Assembly (NCBI RefSeq): GCF_963855985.1 | Contig: NC_087104.1 | Location: 8,308,001 to 8,372,000, forward strand | Reading direction: 5' to 3' | Length of the DNA: 64,000 nucleotides | Origin: Ostrinia nubilalis | Lineage: Eukaryota > Arthropoda > Insecta > Lepidoptera > Crambidae | In this document: piece after piece, positions 13,013 through 25,000 of the stretch | How positions within the stretch are numbered: the stretch's first letter is position 1 | Layout: the number at the start of each line of letters is the position of its first letter | Made by a program: the position numbers and the translations under genes | The notes under the pieces: model-generated | What the model was told of the DNA's origin: nothing | Databases searched by the model: none | What the model saw: the letters and a program-made list of their open reading frames with translations, nothing else

Positions 13013-13916
13013 TATTCTTCGAAATGATTACGAGCTACATAACGAAAAATCTTTGCTACTACGCCGCAGAAAATTCCACATCATAATAAATAAAAAAATA
13101 AATTTAAATAAAAAACCTTTTTTTTAAAACACGTTTTTGTATGCTAATAATTTTAGTTTCATGACATGCTCCCAAAATTCATCATCTTATAAGAGGATTT
13201 CAGTTTTTATCGACGAAACTTTTTAATTATTATAGCCTATAGGTACGTTTCATGGTTAGGTAATTTAGGGAAGTTTATTTGCACTTAACATGAAAAATAT
13301 GGTATCAATGTCCTGTGTACCTATGCACCTTCAGTGGCAATAACAAGGTCTATTGAGTACCTATAGTCTACTAAAAGCATGAAATAAATTAATTTTCACC
13401 AAAAATTAAAACCAACTCCAAAACGAATCACCAAAAGGTAGGCTGTCACGGACTCCGAAAATATCAATCATGATATACGGGCATTTGTAATCAGTATCCA
13501 CATTTTTTAATAAGCTCTATAGAACAATTAATTATCAATACCACTTTATCTTATTTTTTTTAACTGTGGTATTTTCGCGAAGAAACATATTGAAAATCTA
13601 ATTCTAAATGGCCCATTTGCGCCGAGGCTAAGTATGAAAAATATAAATTGTTTTCTTCACGTAAATCGATTAAGTTACTGATTCTGACTCGCTCCTAATT
13701 TGGATACTGATTGCAAAGGCCTAGTAAATAAATAACGGAATATATTTTCAACTTTTACTTATCTAGTGCCGTTTTTCTTGGAGTCGATTTTTTACACTAC
13801 CTAATAGATTCTATTTAGGTAGATAATAGCGCCCGAGCATGCCTTAATTCAATCGTATCGTCTGACTGAACGTGCTCTATGAACAACTCTGACATAAAAA
13901 CTATTGTCAAACAAAG
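13013..13916. other. no recognisable gene
   Basis: AT-rich sequence without coding or repeat features that I can support. Confidence 0.5.
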
Positions 13917-14044
13917 ACTAGGTTGCACCATCTTATTTTAAATTTGACAAAAGTCAAAAATCTGTCAAACTCCATACAAAAAAACACCGGTTATCGCCAA
14001 AGCTACGGTCAAAGTTAGGTCACGTCAGGTGGTGCAACTCAGCC
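13917..14044. mobile_element. short MITE ending GTTGCACCA, copy 1
   Basis: The left end GGTTGCACCATCTTATTTTA is matched by an inverted right end GGTGGTGCAACTCAGCC. The 128-bp element encodes nothing. A related 112-bp element is at 56676-56787, with the same ends and the same internal ACACCGGT/ACCGGTGT block. Confidence 0.75.
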
Positions 14045-14808
14045 AAAGAAAAAATTCATTTTGATCGCTAATGTCAGTTTGCAGCGAGTGACACAACCTC
14101 CCCGTCTGAAGGCCAGCGGCCGACTGCCGCCCGCACCCCGCGAAGGCCCCCTCAACAGCAAAACGTTCGGAATTTATCAAAAGTAAAATTTATGAATGAA
14201 AGTATTGTTCGATTAAAAAATGCAACGTGTCATTTAAAGATTAAAGAATTCCTAATCTATTCGTGCAAAAATCTTTTAAATTAACATAGCCGTTTTGGAG
14301 GAGTAGGGAATTTAAGTAAAAAATCGATGTCCCGTATTTTTTTTTTAATTCAAAACAAAGAGACGTAGCGAAAATTCAAACGTCACAAATGTAGTCCTTG
14401 AACTGTTGTATAACATATATTTTTTTCAACTATTTCTGTCCAGCAGTAAAAGAGGAGTAGGCTTTACAAAATGCCCATTTGACGCGGATTGAGGACTCTA
14501 ATCGCCTTAAAGTCTCGCATAATGTATTAATAATGCACGTTGAACTTTCTTCTCTCACTCTCTCTCATTTTAAATGAATTTATGATTACACTAATAATTG
14601 TTATTTAATTTGAAATCTACCTAATCAATTTAATTTCAAAAACCACTTACAATAGTGTTAAAAATCTAGATTTATTATAGATTCAGTAAAATAATAATAT
14701 TTTATGTAATAATATCGAATAAATGCAATTTTAAATAAAATTCCATATTTTACTAAATCAATATCAACTAAACACACTCTAGTCAAGTGTAAGTGGTGTA
14801 GTAGAAAC
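14045..14808. other. no recognisable gene
   Basis: AT-rich. It begins with a short GC-rich patch (14095-14155). No supported frame or RNA gene. Confidence 0.45.
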
Positions 14809-14998
14809 TAATCGAGTATAGTTTGGATATGACTTTTTTTAGTAAGCTCTTCCAAACTATACACGATCAGTACGCAAAATTCGTGTATAGTTTGGAGTCA
14901 CAGATTTACAAACGGGCACTACAAAATATACACGAGCAGTTTCCTATGGGTGCGTTCTGGCCATGTATAGAACGGAAAGACGCGACTCTGACGCACAG
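14809..14998. mobile_element. dispersed repeat with TATAGTTTGGAG subrepeats, copy 2
   Basis: It begins GAAACTAATCGAGTATAGTT, as inside copy 1 at about 9700, and ends with the inverted terminal block ATGTATAGAACGGAAAGACG. The two copies therefore share both internal subrepeats and an end sequence, consistent with a small non-autonomous DNA element. Confidence 0.6.
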
Positions 14999-15793
14999 CT
15001 AAAAACTATGACTAAAATTAGTGTTTTCCCGATCAATATCGTCTTGTTTTGGTAAAGCAAATTTTCTAAAATAGTTTTTGCGTCTGGGTGTGCTGGGCAA
15101 CGTGAAAAAATCCGGTCTGTTATTTTTATGACAGATAGTGTGATAAGGCATACTTATGTACTAATTTGTTACTTAGGAATTTGAATATCAAGTTAAGGAT
15201 ACCTATTTGATAAACTAAAATAGGTGACCGACGACCGCTAGATGTTTTAGTCTTTATTAATGTTTCGTAAATGATTATTTATGTCTAAAGAAGTAGTTGT
15301 GACTTTACCATTACTATTGAAAGTGTGACTAGTGACAACTGCCTGTACAATCATTTATTGTGGTCAATTTGTTAAGTGAGCCAGTAGGTGGACATTATCG
15401 ACAACTAACGACTGGGTCGCATGCGAACACCACCTCAGATGGTTACATTAAAATAATTTATTACATGTTTTCTCTTAACATTCTCCATAATTTATTATTT
15501 TTACACATACCTACTACATCAAAGATTTAAAATAACTAAGTAATACCTATAATGTTTACTTAAAATCTTCTGGTCTTAAATATTGTTTTATGAGGTCGGA
15601 ATAAGTTCCTTTGAGTATGGAGTATCTTGATTCTTGTACAATCAACAGCACATACTACAATAATAACAAAATAATTCAATCCCTTAATCAATTTTGAACT
15701 TTACACTGAAAAGTCTTGTGTAGTTCAAACCCTATTCGGAAGTCATTTGTGGTTTGTTGATGTAATGTCGACTGCGTACACCCACATAATCGT

Positions 15794-16051
15794 TTGACAG
15801 TTAGTGGATCGCCTTTGACGTGTAACGTGTCGTCAGAACCAACAAATACACTCAAGACATTGTGTAAACATGCTCGCCTTAATGCAAATGCCTGCCCGCG
15901 ATGCCTATCGGAGTTGTCAAACGTAGTAAATAGGGGCAGTTTCGTGGAATACACGCTGTGTGCACACAGCCCAACGACAGTCATTACTGGAAAAACCTTC
16001 CACTGTGTCACACTGTGGACAAAAGTTATTGAAAAAGAACTTTCTTCATAA
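15794..16051 (+). CDS. small cysteine-containing open frame, doubtful
   Basis: An 85-codon frame from ATG with several cysteines, including CPRC, and no recognised domain. A 107-codon frame overlaps it on the opposite strand, so at most one can be real and both may be chance. There is no clear splice or promoter support. It lies about 3 kb upstream of the hnRNP K start codon and could also be an old repeat remnant. Confidence 0.12.
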   Translation: MTVSGSPLTCNVSSEPTNTLKTLCKHARLNANACPRCLSELSNVVNRGSFVEYTLCAHSPTTVITGKTFHCVTLWTKVIEKELSS

Positions 16052-16339
16052 TTAAAATGATTGTAATACGAAATTAGTTTACTGTGTCTTTTTAATTGCT
16101 TTTAATAAAGCTACACAAACGACAGACAGAAACCATTACAGTAGAGCTTTATCAAAGTTTTAGTACTTTGATATTCATTCTCATTATGATAGGTCAAATA
16201 TAGGTTGTCAAGTTATGGTGAATTCATGAGTGACCCGAATTCTGAAACGATTCTCAAGTATACTAGCCGAAGCTTTGTCTTGAGCTCGAGCTTGAGTGGA
16301 GTTTCGAGCTGTTTCAGGATACGGATCCGAAAGAAGTAT

Positions 16340-16620
16340 CGCAAGGGGTCGTTTCGGTATCTAGGCGGTTTAGGCACAGAACAGGGTGTCGTCTTGCGGT
16401 GTGCCTCGTTAAGTCTTCGTTTCCGGGGCACAATGAGAGGCAGGGTGTTATCGACGGGGCGGCGGGCGGTGCGCATGTGCGCCGCCGGCGCCTCGGTGTC
16501 TCGGGGGTGCCATACTAACGCCCGAGCGGAGCCCCACCGATGCCAGTCGCCTCGCGGAGCGCGCCCTGAGCGGCCGAAAGCGAAAATGATCCCGCACGCG
16601 GTCAACCCTTACACTTGTCA
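16340..16620 (+). promoter_or_regulatory. CpG-rich island, possible hnRNP K promoter or first exon area
   Basis: About 280 bp of GC- and CpG-rich DNA stands out from AT-rich flanks, just upstream of a plausible non-coding exon and 2.4 kb before the hnRNP K start codon. Open frames cross it on both strands, as expected for GC-rich DNA, and none shows a domain. No TATA box or initiator was identified with confidence. Confidence 0.3.
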
Positions 16621-16712
16621 AAATGTAGGTTCTCGAAAAATTACCAGTGGAAATCTTATGTAAATTAAACTTCAGAATTTCAAAAAATTAACCGGCTTCT
16701 CTCTTGTTTTAG

Positions 16713-16756
16713 GTCTGCACACCCGAAGTCTAATCGCCAGCAATAAACAAAAATTG
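16713..16756 (+). other. HnRNP-K: candidate 5' UTR exon of hnRNP K
   Basis: The 44-nt segment is bracketed by a good acceptor (CTCTCTTGTTTTAG) and a consensus donor (TTG then GTAAGT). It has no ATG. The next supported exon on this strand is the start-codon exon at 18964, so it fits an untranslated leader exon. Transcript data would be needed to confirm it. Confidence 0.45.
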
Positions 16757-18963
16757 GTAAGTAACCCATTTTTTCTCTGTTACGTACACTTTGTGTCTGT
16801 CTTGACATAATTTATTTTCTTTAAGGTTCTGTGTTTGTCTTCTTGACATTATTTTATGTTCTTCGTAATTTTATTTCGTTTTGATATTTTATGGATGTTC
16901 TGCAATTTTAAAGACACGACTTGGTTCATTGTGTGCCTATTAGTTTCTATTATATTCTGTGTTTGTCTTGATACCTTTATAGTTTTGTGCATCTGTTTAT
17001 TAATTATTAATTTAAATTAAGTGGAATTTCATAAAAGTTTTTCGTTCATTGTTTTTCTATTTGGGCGATTTTTCTATCAGATTCAGAATTTCTTTTTTTT
17101 TTAATGAGTAGGATTAGATGACATTTCATAACAACTTAGAATCTTTAAAATATCTAAACATTTTCATGGGGATTTTTATCTGATTGTTTTTACTCTTTTA
17201 ATACAAACATATCGGGTATTTATAGAGTAAAATAATTACATACTTTATTTATAATTTTCGTGGCGTGTGATAGATCAAGCTTTTAGTACTTGCAGCAGGT
17301 TGTCTCATTATAACTTTTAATTCGTGCGTGTGCTTTTTGATATTTTTTGCGCGCCGAGCCGCGTCTTTGTGCCGCGAACACCTGCCGCTGAGGGTTGCTT
17401 TGCCGATCTCTTCCAGTCATTTATTCATGCTCGCTACCTTTACGCGCTCCTAAACTCGATTCTCGCTCGACCAATCGACTTGACTTCCGAAATTTATTGT
17501 AACACAAACATTCCGAGGGTCCGTTTTCCTAATAAAATATCCGAGTCACGTTAATTAGGGCTCGCATTTTATGGCTCTCAATTCCTTCGCAAATATCGGG
17601 GTTTTATAGGTATTCCGGCTGATTATTAATGCGGCCCAAATGACTCACAAGTTTGCAAAGTAAGCTGGCACAATAAGTTGTGTATTTAAAAGCGAAGTCA
17701 CAGGAAATTAAGAAAGTTGTGCTTTTGAGGGCGGGTGGCGAGGTGGTGCTGGTTAGAAGTAGGTGGGTCTTTGTGCGAGCTGGCTGGCGGCAGCACCGCT
17801 CGCGCACCTGCGGGATCACTGACCCCGCTCACCTGCCGCGAACTACGCAAATCCATTACCATACGCGAGGATTCTTCTTGTTCTACCTGACACCGTGATC
17901 CACTTTAACGCTCGCTATCTATCTTGTTTGACTATAGGCACTAAATTTAAATTACTCTTTATTGCAAATCATTGTTGAAAATTTACTGAACTTGAAATAT
18001 GACTTTCTCGTGTTCATGTAGGATTTTCTCTAAATCGCGGTTTTATTACTATACCTTTTTATACTTCACCGTATATTCTCTGTTGGTTCAAATATTACGG
18101 TAGTTTCTTTCAGCATATGCAAAATGGTCCTTCTTTCAGTAGTAGGTTGGATTGCAGTTCGACTGCACATGCATTTGTTGCTGAAGTTGCGAGTGGCTGC
18201 GGCACGCTAACTTTGTCGCAATAATAGTTTCTATTGAAATTCCTGTCAGAATACGTACCTTTGAGAAATCCTCGAGCATTTCAAACATGCAACCTTTGCT
18301 GCAGTACGGTGAATGTCGTTCATTCGAAAAACGTATCATTTTAACGCTGCCTGCTTTGGCCGAAATAGAACCTTCTTTTTTCGTCGTATCTTTACCTGTT
18401 TTTTTATAAACTTTCAAGTGACGTGAAAAAAAGGGTACATTATTTTACCTGGAATTTTATCAAACTGGAGCATGGGAAAATCTTCCCAGTGTCCTTAAAT
18501 TCGCGAATTATGTCTATTGTTACAACTTATAATGGTTCCAATTGTATTTTTTTTATAGAATTGGAGAATATAGAAAACTTTTAACCAAGTCCTGAAATAG
18601 AGAGCTAGTGTATAGGCACTTTAAGTTGATTGGTCAGGGTTGTTTGTTTTCAAAATGTTTTATCCACGAATAAAGTTGGCTTGCAATTCATCATACAAAT
18701 TAGATTGTTCTGGAGCTGTCTACAAGTTTGTTTGATAGTGAATATAGGGTAGCGAAATCGATACGTTGCTTTAGACTCCGTCTCTCTGGCGCCACGTGAA
18801 AAAAAGATCCCACAATTGGGCTTATTTATTAAATTCTTGACGAAATTTTCTTGCATTTTACACTACAATAAGGGATTAGTGTAATTATATTTTTAATTTT
18901 AATATTTTTTCTTGTAATGGATCTTGAATTGACATTTTATATTAATGGGGGTATATTTTTCAG
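16757..18963 (+). other. presumed 5' intron of hnRNP K
   Basis: It runs from the GTAAGT donor at 16757 to the TTTTTCAG acceptor ending at 18963. It is AT-rich with a GC-rich patch at 17340-17460. Open frames at 17324-17554 and 18417-18136 show no domain. I see no mobile element here. Confidence 0.4.
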
Positions 18964-18968
18964 GGAGG

Positions 18969-19058
18969 ATGAAGCGTGACGCGTACGGTGATGATGGCCC
19001 CTCCCAAAAAAGGCAACGGCAAACAGATGACGAAGTCACCTTCCTTATTCCCAGCAAG
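18969..19058 (+). CDS. HnRNP-K: hnRNP K coding exon 1 (start, N-terminus, first KH1 strand)
   Basis: Encodes 30 residues from [18 protein letters not shown] to VTFLIPSK. The acceptor TTTTTCAG ends at 18963, the donor AAG-GTAGGA is at 19059, and the exon ends in phase 0. EVTFLIPS is the first beta strand of KH1. Confidence 0.92.
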
Positions 19059-22000
19059 GTAGGAGGAAAATTCTTACACGATTCTATTTGTAGAAACATA
19101 CAAAAACAAATCATTTATATTATTTTCAGTTTTACGATTTCTAAATACTGGATGATTTGCTAATGACAAGGCTAAAGAAATTTCTCATATAGGGAAATCA
19201 AACTTCATGATCGTAAAATTATTAATAGTTATTATTATACAAAAAATATGATGTCAATATTTCTTGCAAAAACAATTAAGAACAGAATTATACAAAAACT
19301 GAACAATTTCTGAAGTTATCAACAGTGCCGTATTATCCATAAGGCACTTTAGGCCAGTGCCTAGGGGCCCACTATGACCAGGGGCCCAGCACTCCCGATT
19401 AAAAAATGAAAAAAAAAGAAAAAAAAATTAAAGATTATGCAACAAAACTCAAACCACCTCAAAACTTCGCCTTATTTTGGTTTACACATTCAATCGTCAT
19501 ATTTCGATATTGTGGAACCTAATTCATTTTCGTAACGTTGTTGGCATCACTGCTTTAGTTTACATGATAGGCTAAAAAGTCTCACTGCGGAGGCTAGGGA
19601 GAGAGGTGAGGGTGTGTTGGCTGTATCATTCGATATAGCCAACGCTTTCAATACCATCCCTCATTCCACCATACTCGAGGCACTTCAACATCACAGAGTG
19701 CCTCAATACCTTCGAGCGCTGCTGGCCGATTACTTACAGGACCGCGAAGTCCTGTATGTTAACAGAGATGGCCAGCTCAAACGCCGCGGTGTAGCCTGCG
19801 GGGTTCCGCAGGGTTCGGTGCTCGGTCCACTCTTGTGGAACCTAGGCTTCAACTGGCTCCTCCGGGGCGTCCTTCTCGCGGGCATGAGTGTCATATGCGG
19901 ATGACACTCTCTGGTCACTGCCCGGATAAGACGTTTGGGGCCGCGGCATGGCTGGCGTCGGCGGGCGGCACATTAAGTAGTCGCTCGCAGAATACAACGC
20001 CATGGCCTGAAAGTCGCGCTGGAGAAGACTGAGGCCCTCTTCTTTCCGGGGCCTTGCCAGCGCGCCCCTCCCGACGCCCACATTGTGGTTGAGGACGTTA
20101 GGATTGACGTCAAAGGCCAGATGAAATATCTGGGCCTCACGCTTGACGGGAGGTGGCATTTTAGCCCGCACTTCAACGGGCTAGCGCCACGCCTCCTCAA
20201 GGGAGCCGGCGCACTGAGATGGCTCCTCCCGAATTTGGGAGTGCCACAAACGAGGTGTCGTCGAACGAACGAAGAAGGTCGCCTTTATGGCGGCGTTCTG
20301 AGGAGCATGGCGCTGTATGGCGCCCCAATCTGGGCGGACGCACTCAACAAGAGGGAAAATTATGCCCTTCTACGCAGGTCCCAGCGGGCGGGCCATAGCC
20401 CAGAAAGTCGCAAGGACCTAGCGCACGGTAGAACACTCTGCGGCGTGCGTCCTCGCTGGTACTCCTCCTTGGGAGCTAGAAGCTGGGGTCTTGTCTGTCA
20501 TCTATCACTGGATGGCAGACCAGAAGGCGCGTGGAAAGCGCCCGGCCCCGGGGAAGGAGGAAGGAAGACATGACTTTGGTCCTGTTATGAACCAATGGTT
20601 GGAACGACCGCACGGGTTCCTCACATCTGGCGCAGGTGCTGACCGGGCATGGCTGCTTCGGTTCGTAATCCCCGCTGTGCCACAAATGCGGCGCGCAGCG
20701 GATGACACGGTGCAGCACACCCTTGCGGTCTACATAGGCTGGGAGGAGCAGCGCCGTGTCCTCACTGCGGTCGTGGGCCGGGATCTTTCGCTTTCGAGCC
20801 TGGTCAACGCCATGCTGGGAATTGAAGGATGCTGGAAGGCGGTCGCCTCCTTTTGCGAAGAGGTCTTCCTTCAGAAGGAAGCAGCGGAGCGCGAGCGGGA
20901 GAACGATCCTCTCGCGTCATCGCTCCGCAGGCGGAAAAGGGGGTGGAGAAGGCGGTTGTACGACCGTTCTACTCTCCCCCCAGGTGGCGGCCAGTAGGCC
21001 GGGGGTGCGAGGGCACCCTTGTCACCTCCGTCTGACGGGAACGGCTTGGCGTTTCGGGCCATTCCCGTCGGACTCCCACAAGGGGGGCGTGTAGGGTCCG
21101 CCGTGTAGGTGAGCTGTCGCTGGAGGTGTCGTGAAGTCTAAGGCTACGGCCGGATACTCGCGACACCCCCATTTGGGCGATGACGGAACGCCGTGGAGGT
21201 TTTAGTGGGTATACCCCGTCCTTTTCAGGACGGAGCAGCGCCCTTTTAGGATGCCTGGATCCAACAAACTACCCTGTCCCCCGGGAGTGCTGATGGTGCG
21301 CAAAGCATTTCCTCCGCGACACAAAAATGGGGGCCCGAAACGAGCTGTGCCTAGGGGCCCCGAGATGGTTAATCCGGCCCTGGTTATCAAAACTATACCA
21401 TTAAATTATTTGGTAAGGTCAGCTATATCCCCTTTCATGATAACTCACATTTGTAGGATACCTACCTGTATCATCATTATCAGCACCATTAGAGTATATT
21501 CCACTGATGTTCTACGGCTACATCATTGGCATTCTTTCCAAGTACCATCCATGCTATGTCATCAGCATCACTAATCGGCACCTTGATTCCAGGTGGCTGG
21601 TTCAATCATCGGGAAAGGAGGCAGCAATATTTCTAAACTAAGAAATCAGGTCAGTATTACGGAATTGAAAGGCAAGACATAGTAATCAAGAAGATCAACT
21701 AATTGTGTAGACTGTATCATAAATAGATACTAGTAATTTTACCTAGTCGGTATTTAATATTATTATTAATTATACGTCCATTAATCATTTCGCTTCATAT
21801 AGGTAATCTCCGTAGCATATTTGTCTAATATATTCAATCTACATACAGGTAGAGTGACATAAGTATCCATTCATACCTTAACCCAGATACTCCTGAAACT
21901 TTTTATCCTTGTCAATTTTTATAAATTTTTAGTATGTTTCTAAATAGAGGTCAAGTATCCACAGAAAAATTTTAGAAAAATTCTTGGTCAACTGGAAAAG

Positions 22001-25000
22001 CCGGAAAATGGGTGGTGTTTTAACACCTGGTCGGAGAATGGACTACTACTACGAGAAAAAATTATACTATGATTTTGTTAGGTTTAAGAGTTAAAAACGA
22101 GTTGTAAGTTATACACATTTATTTAAAAAATACCAAAATCTTATTCAGAGGAGGTAGGAGGATGGTGGAGACATAAATCATAACCCAGGATACTTTAGTA
22201 CGTGGCGCATTTTTTACACCAAATTGATTTTTTCTTGCAAATTTTACATGTCAGTTGCATGTAGTACTCGTAAGTACTACGTGCGTACGTACGTAGTAGT
22301 ACATAGGTACATAGGGATGTAAGCTCCGTAGACCCTGGTTGTGGCGCCATTCTTCATAAATATTGTTTCGAGTATAACTGCTTTGCCATGTATATTTTAG
22401 ACATTTTGGCACAAACTTTAACAGAAGGTACTTGCACTATATTGCATTGTTGTAATAATTGTGATTGCGGTAGGTACTTTCGTGGCAGAAGAACTAGCTG
22501 CATTGGAGGCATCATTAGATTCATTTCGTCTTCTTTAAAACATTCAGTGAGCGGGATGTTATCCACTTTGTCTGAAGAAGACTTGTCGTACTGTACTTCT
22601 GCCTCGGCTCTAAGTTGAGAACCTGGAGGTTCACGAAAAATAGCAATAGAAAACTTACACGCTATAAGTAACTGTAGTAAGATAAACGGAAGCAGGCTAA
22701 CCTGGAAGATTTTGTAAGGTAACGTGGTCTTCTTTACCAGAATCTTCATCTGTTGCTTCTGCATTAGCATTTCCTGGTGGTAAAATTGCTATATAATTCG
22801 GTATCTGATCATCGTCGTCAATGTTTTCTAATATTTCCACTATTTCGTGAAGTCTCGGCGGTCTTTTATATCGTGGCCTAAACTTTTAATCAATATACAT
22901 GTTAGACGTCGATTATGCGACCAGGTGTTAAAACACCGATCGTAATTTTGTCATAAAAAGTCTCAAAAATGTAAAGCTTTTCAAAAACATAAGTTTATAG
23001 TTTTGTAGCTAACAGTAGTACCTAAAATAATAACTAGTATAATCTGAGGTATTACTAGCAAGTTTATGAAATATCTTAGCTTTTATAAGACGTTTTTGCA
23101 CAAAACTAAATAACAGAATTCAAAATAGTAAAATACTAACAAAATAAAGCAAATATGCGATATCGAACATACTCAATTACAGCTTGATTCGTAATAAAGA
23201 GAAAATACAAGGAACAGTAAATAAATTCTCGATATTTTTATAATTTATCTGAGGATATTCCGAACTACTTTTTAGCGGTGTTATAACACCTGGTAGGAGT
23301 AAGTGGGTTAATAAACATACCAAGTACTATTATATTTTGATATAATATTATTTTACTTATCTATTAACATTTTTTACTACAGGTTCTACCAATCATAAGT
23401 ATTTAAAAAGTATATTGCAATATACATCCTTCGGACCAAAATATGACCAAATAAAATGACCAACCAGACCCATTCGAGTGCTTTTCGAAAATACGGTGTT
23501 TCGCACCGTATCTTACGACATTGAAGATATAACTATAGTTACACAAGACAGTAAGAAAAGCATCATGATCGCAAGTTTCGCTGGTCCATTTGGCCATCGA
23601 AGACTAGCGCCAGCGGTGCGTCCGTTGTAGACAGAATAACCCCCCGGCAGCCAGTTGCAGGTCTTAACGCCCCCGAGATGCTCTGTGCCTTGTAGCCCCC
23701 GCGCCCCGCGCTCCACGCACCTCACGCCTCCTCGACAGCGTCTCGCTGCCCCCTATCAGTCCTTGTCACCTCGAGTCGAGTCTCCCCGAGCGAGTCGAGG
23801 AAGCGTGCGGCGAGGTGGAGTCGCGCGGCGCGGCGCTACAGCGAGTCTTGGTTGCCGGTCCCGCCCCGTGGACGCCGCTGACCCGAACCTGCCGCCCCGC
23901 CACGCAGTACAATGCCTCTATAACAGTCCCAGATTGCCCCGGCCCCGAACGGTAAACTATATCGCCAACATCTACTCTCAATTAAACAGCCCGAGTCGCG
24001 CTCTTTTGTACTCTCGTCAACAGTCAGGAGTCGGATCGTGTTTGAACTGTCTCATCAGCTCCCGGCGTCAGTCGCTTCATTCCGAACCGTCAACCTGTCC
24101 CGATCACGACACTTCACAGGACGATGCACTTATGATACACTATGCCTTCTGATCTTTCTACACCTCGGTGTTGCCACGTCTGTAATTCCAGATCATCAGC
24201 CACAAGAAACGTTCCTTAGGACTACTCCTATCACTCAATACTTTCTCCGCGATGGACGACTTCTTGAGTTTCGAATTCTATATCTACTGATTTCACGATT
24301 TCATCGCCATCATGCTTGTTATCGGCAAACAGACCTCCCTGACCGTTGATAATAAATTCAGCTGTTAATATTGTGTTGTGATTTTTTTTATGCGCAACTT
24401 AGTACATATTTGATGTTATTGACAGATAATTTGTATTTCAGGGTTCTCTCAATAACAGCACCAGACGTAGACACTATTTTAGAGATTGTCAAAGAAATTT
24501 TACCGAGTTTGGCTGATGTAAGTATCAAAAATCATTGAAACAAAGTATGGGCAATGTCCAAAAGTTTCCTGATTTCAATGTTTCCTTAATATAAAAATGA
24601 TTTATTATTGGTTATAATTTTAATTACTAACTATGGTTTTCCCTGTCAGATTGGAAACTATTGGACTTAGTACATAATGTATAATGTTTTATTAATTGAC
24701 TGTGTGCCGAAATGGGCATACTTGAAATCATGAATGATAACTGAATTCCTTTGGCAGGGAGGACCGAAGGGAGGAAGCAATGAAGACCTGGACGTTCGTC
24801 TACTCATTCACCAGAGCCGAGCTGGCTGCGTCATCGGCAAGGCTGGCGCGAAGATCAAGGAGTTGAGAGAGGTAGGTGAATAACAATAACAAACCAACAA
24901 CAGTCAAATCCGGACTCTTCAAGGCGAGAGTTTTCTCCGGCTGCCAGTGTCTCTGTGACTGTCGGACCCAGATCATAGAAAGTAGTTTCAAAATCGTTTC

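Noticed and set aside
16205..16663. Overlapping long frames on both strands
   Set aside because: They lie in a CpG-rich patch. Both strands are open, as expected from composition, and neither has a recognisable domain.
22260..22320. Palindromic GTACGTACGTAC stretch as a regulatory site
   Set aside because: It is a simple ACGT-type microsatellite within the piggyBac remnant, with no other support.
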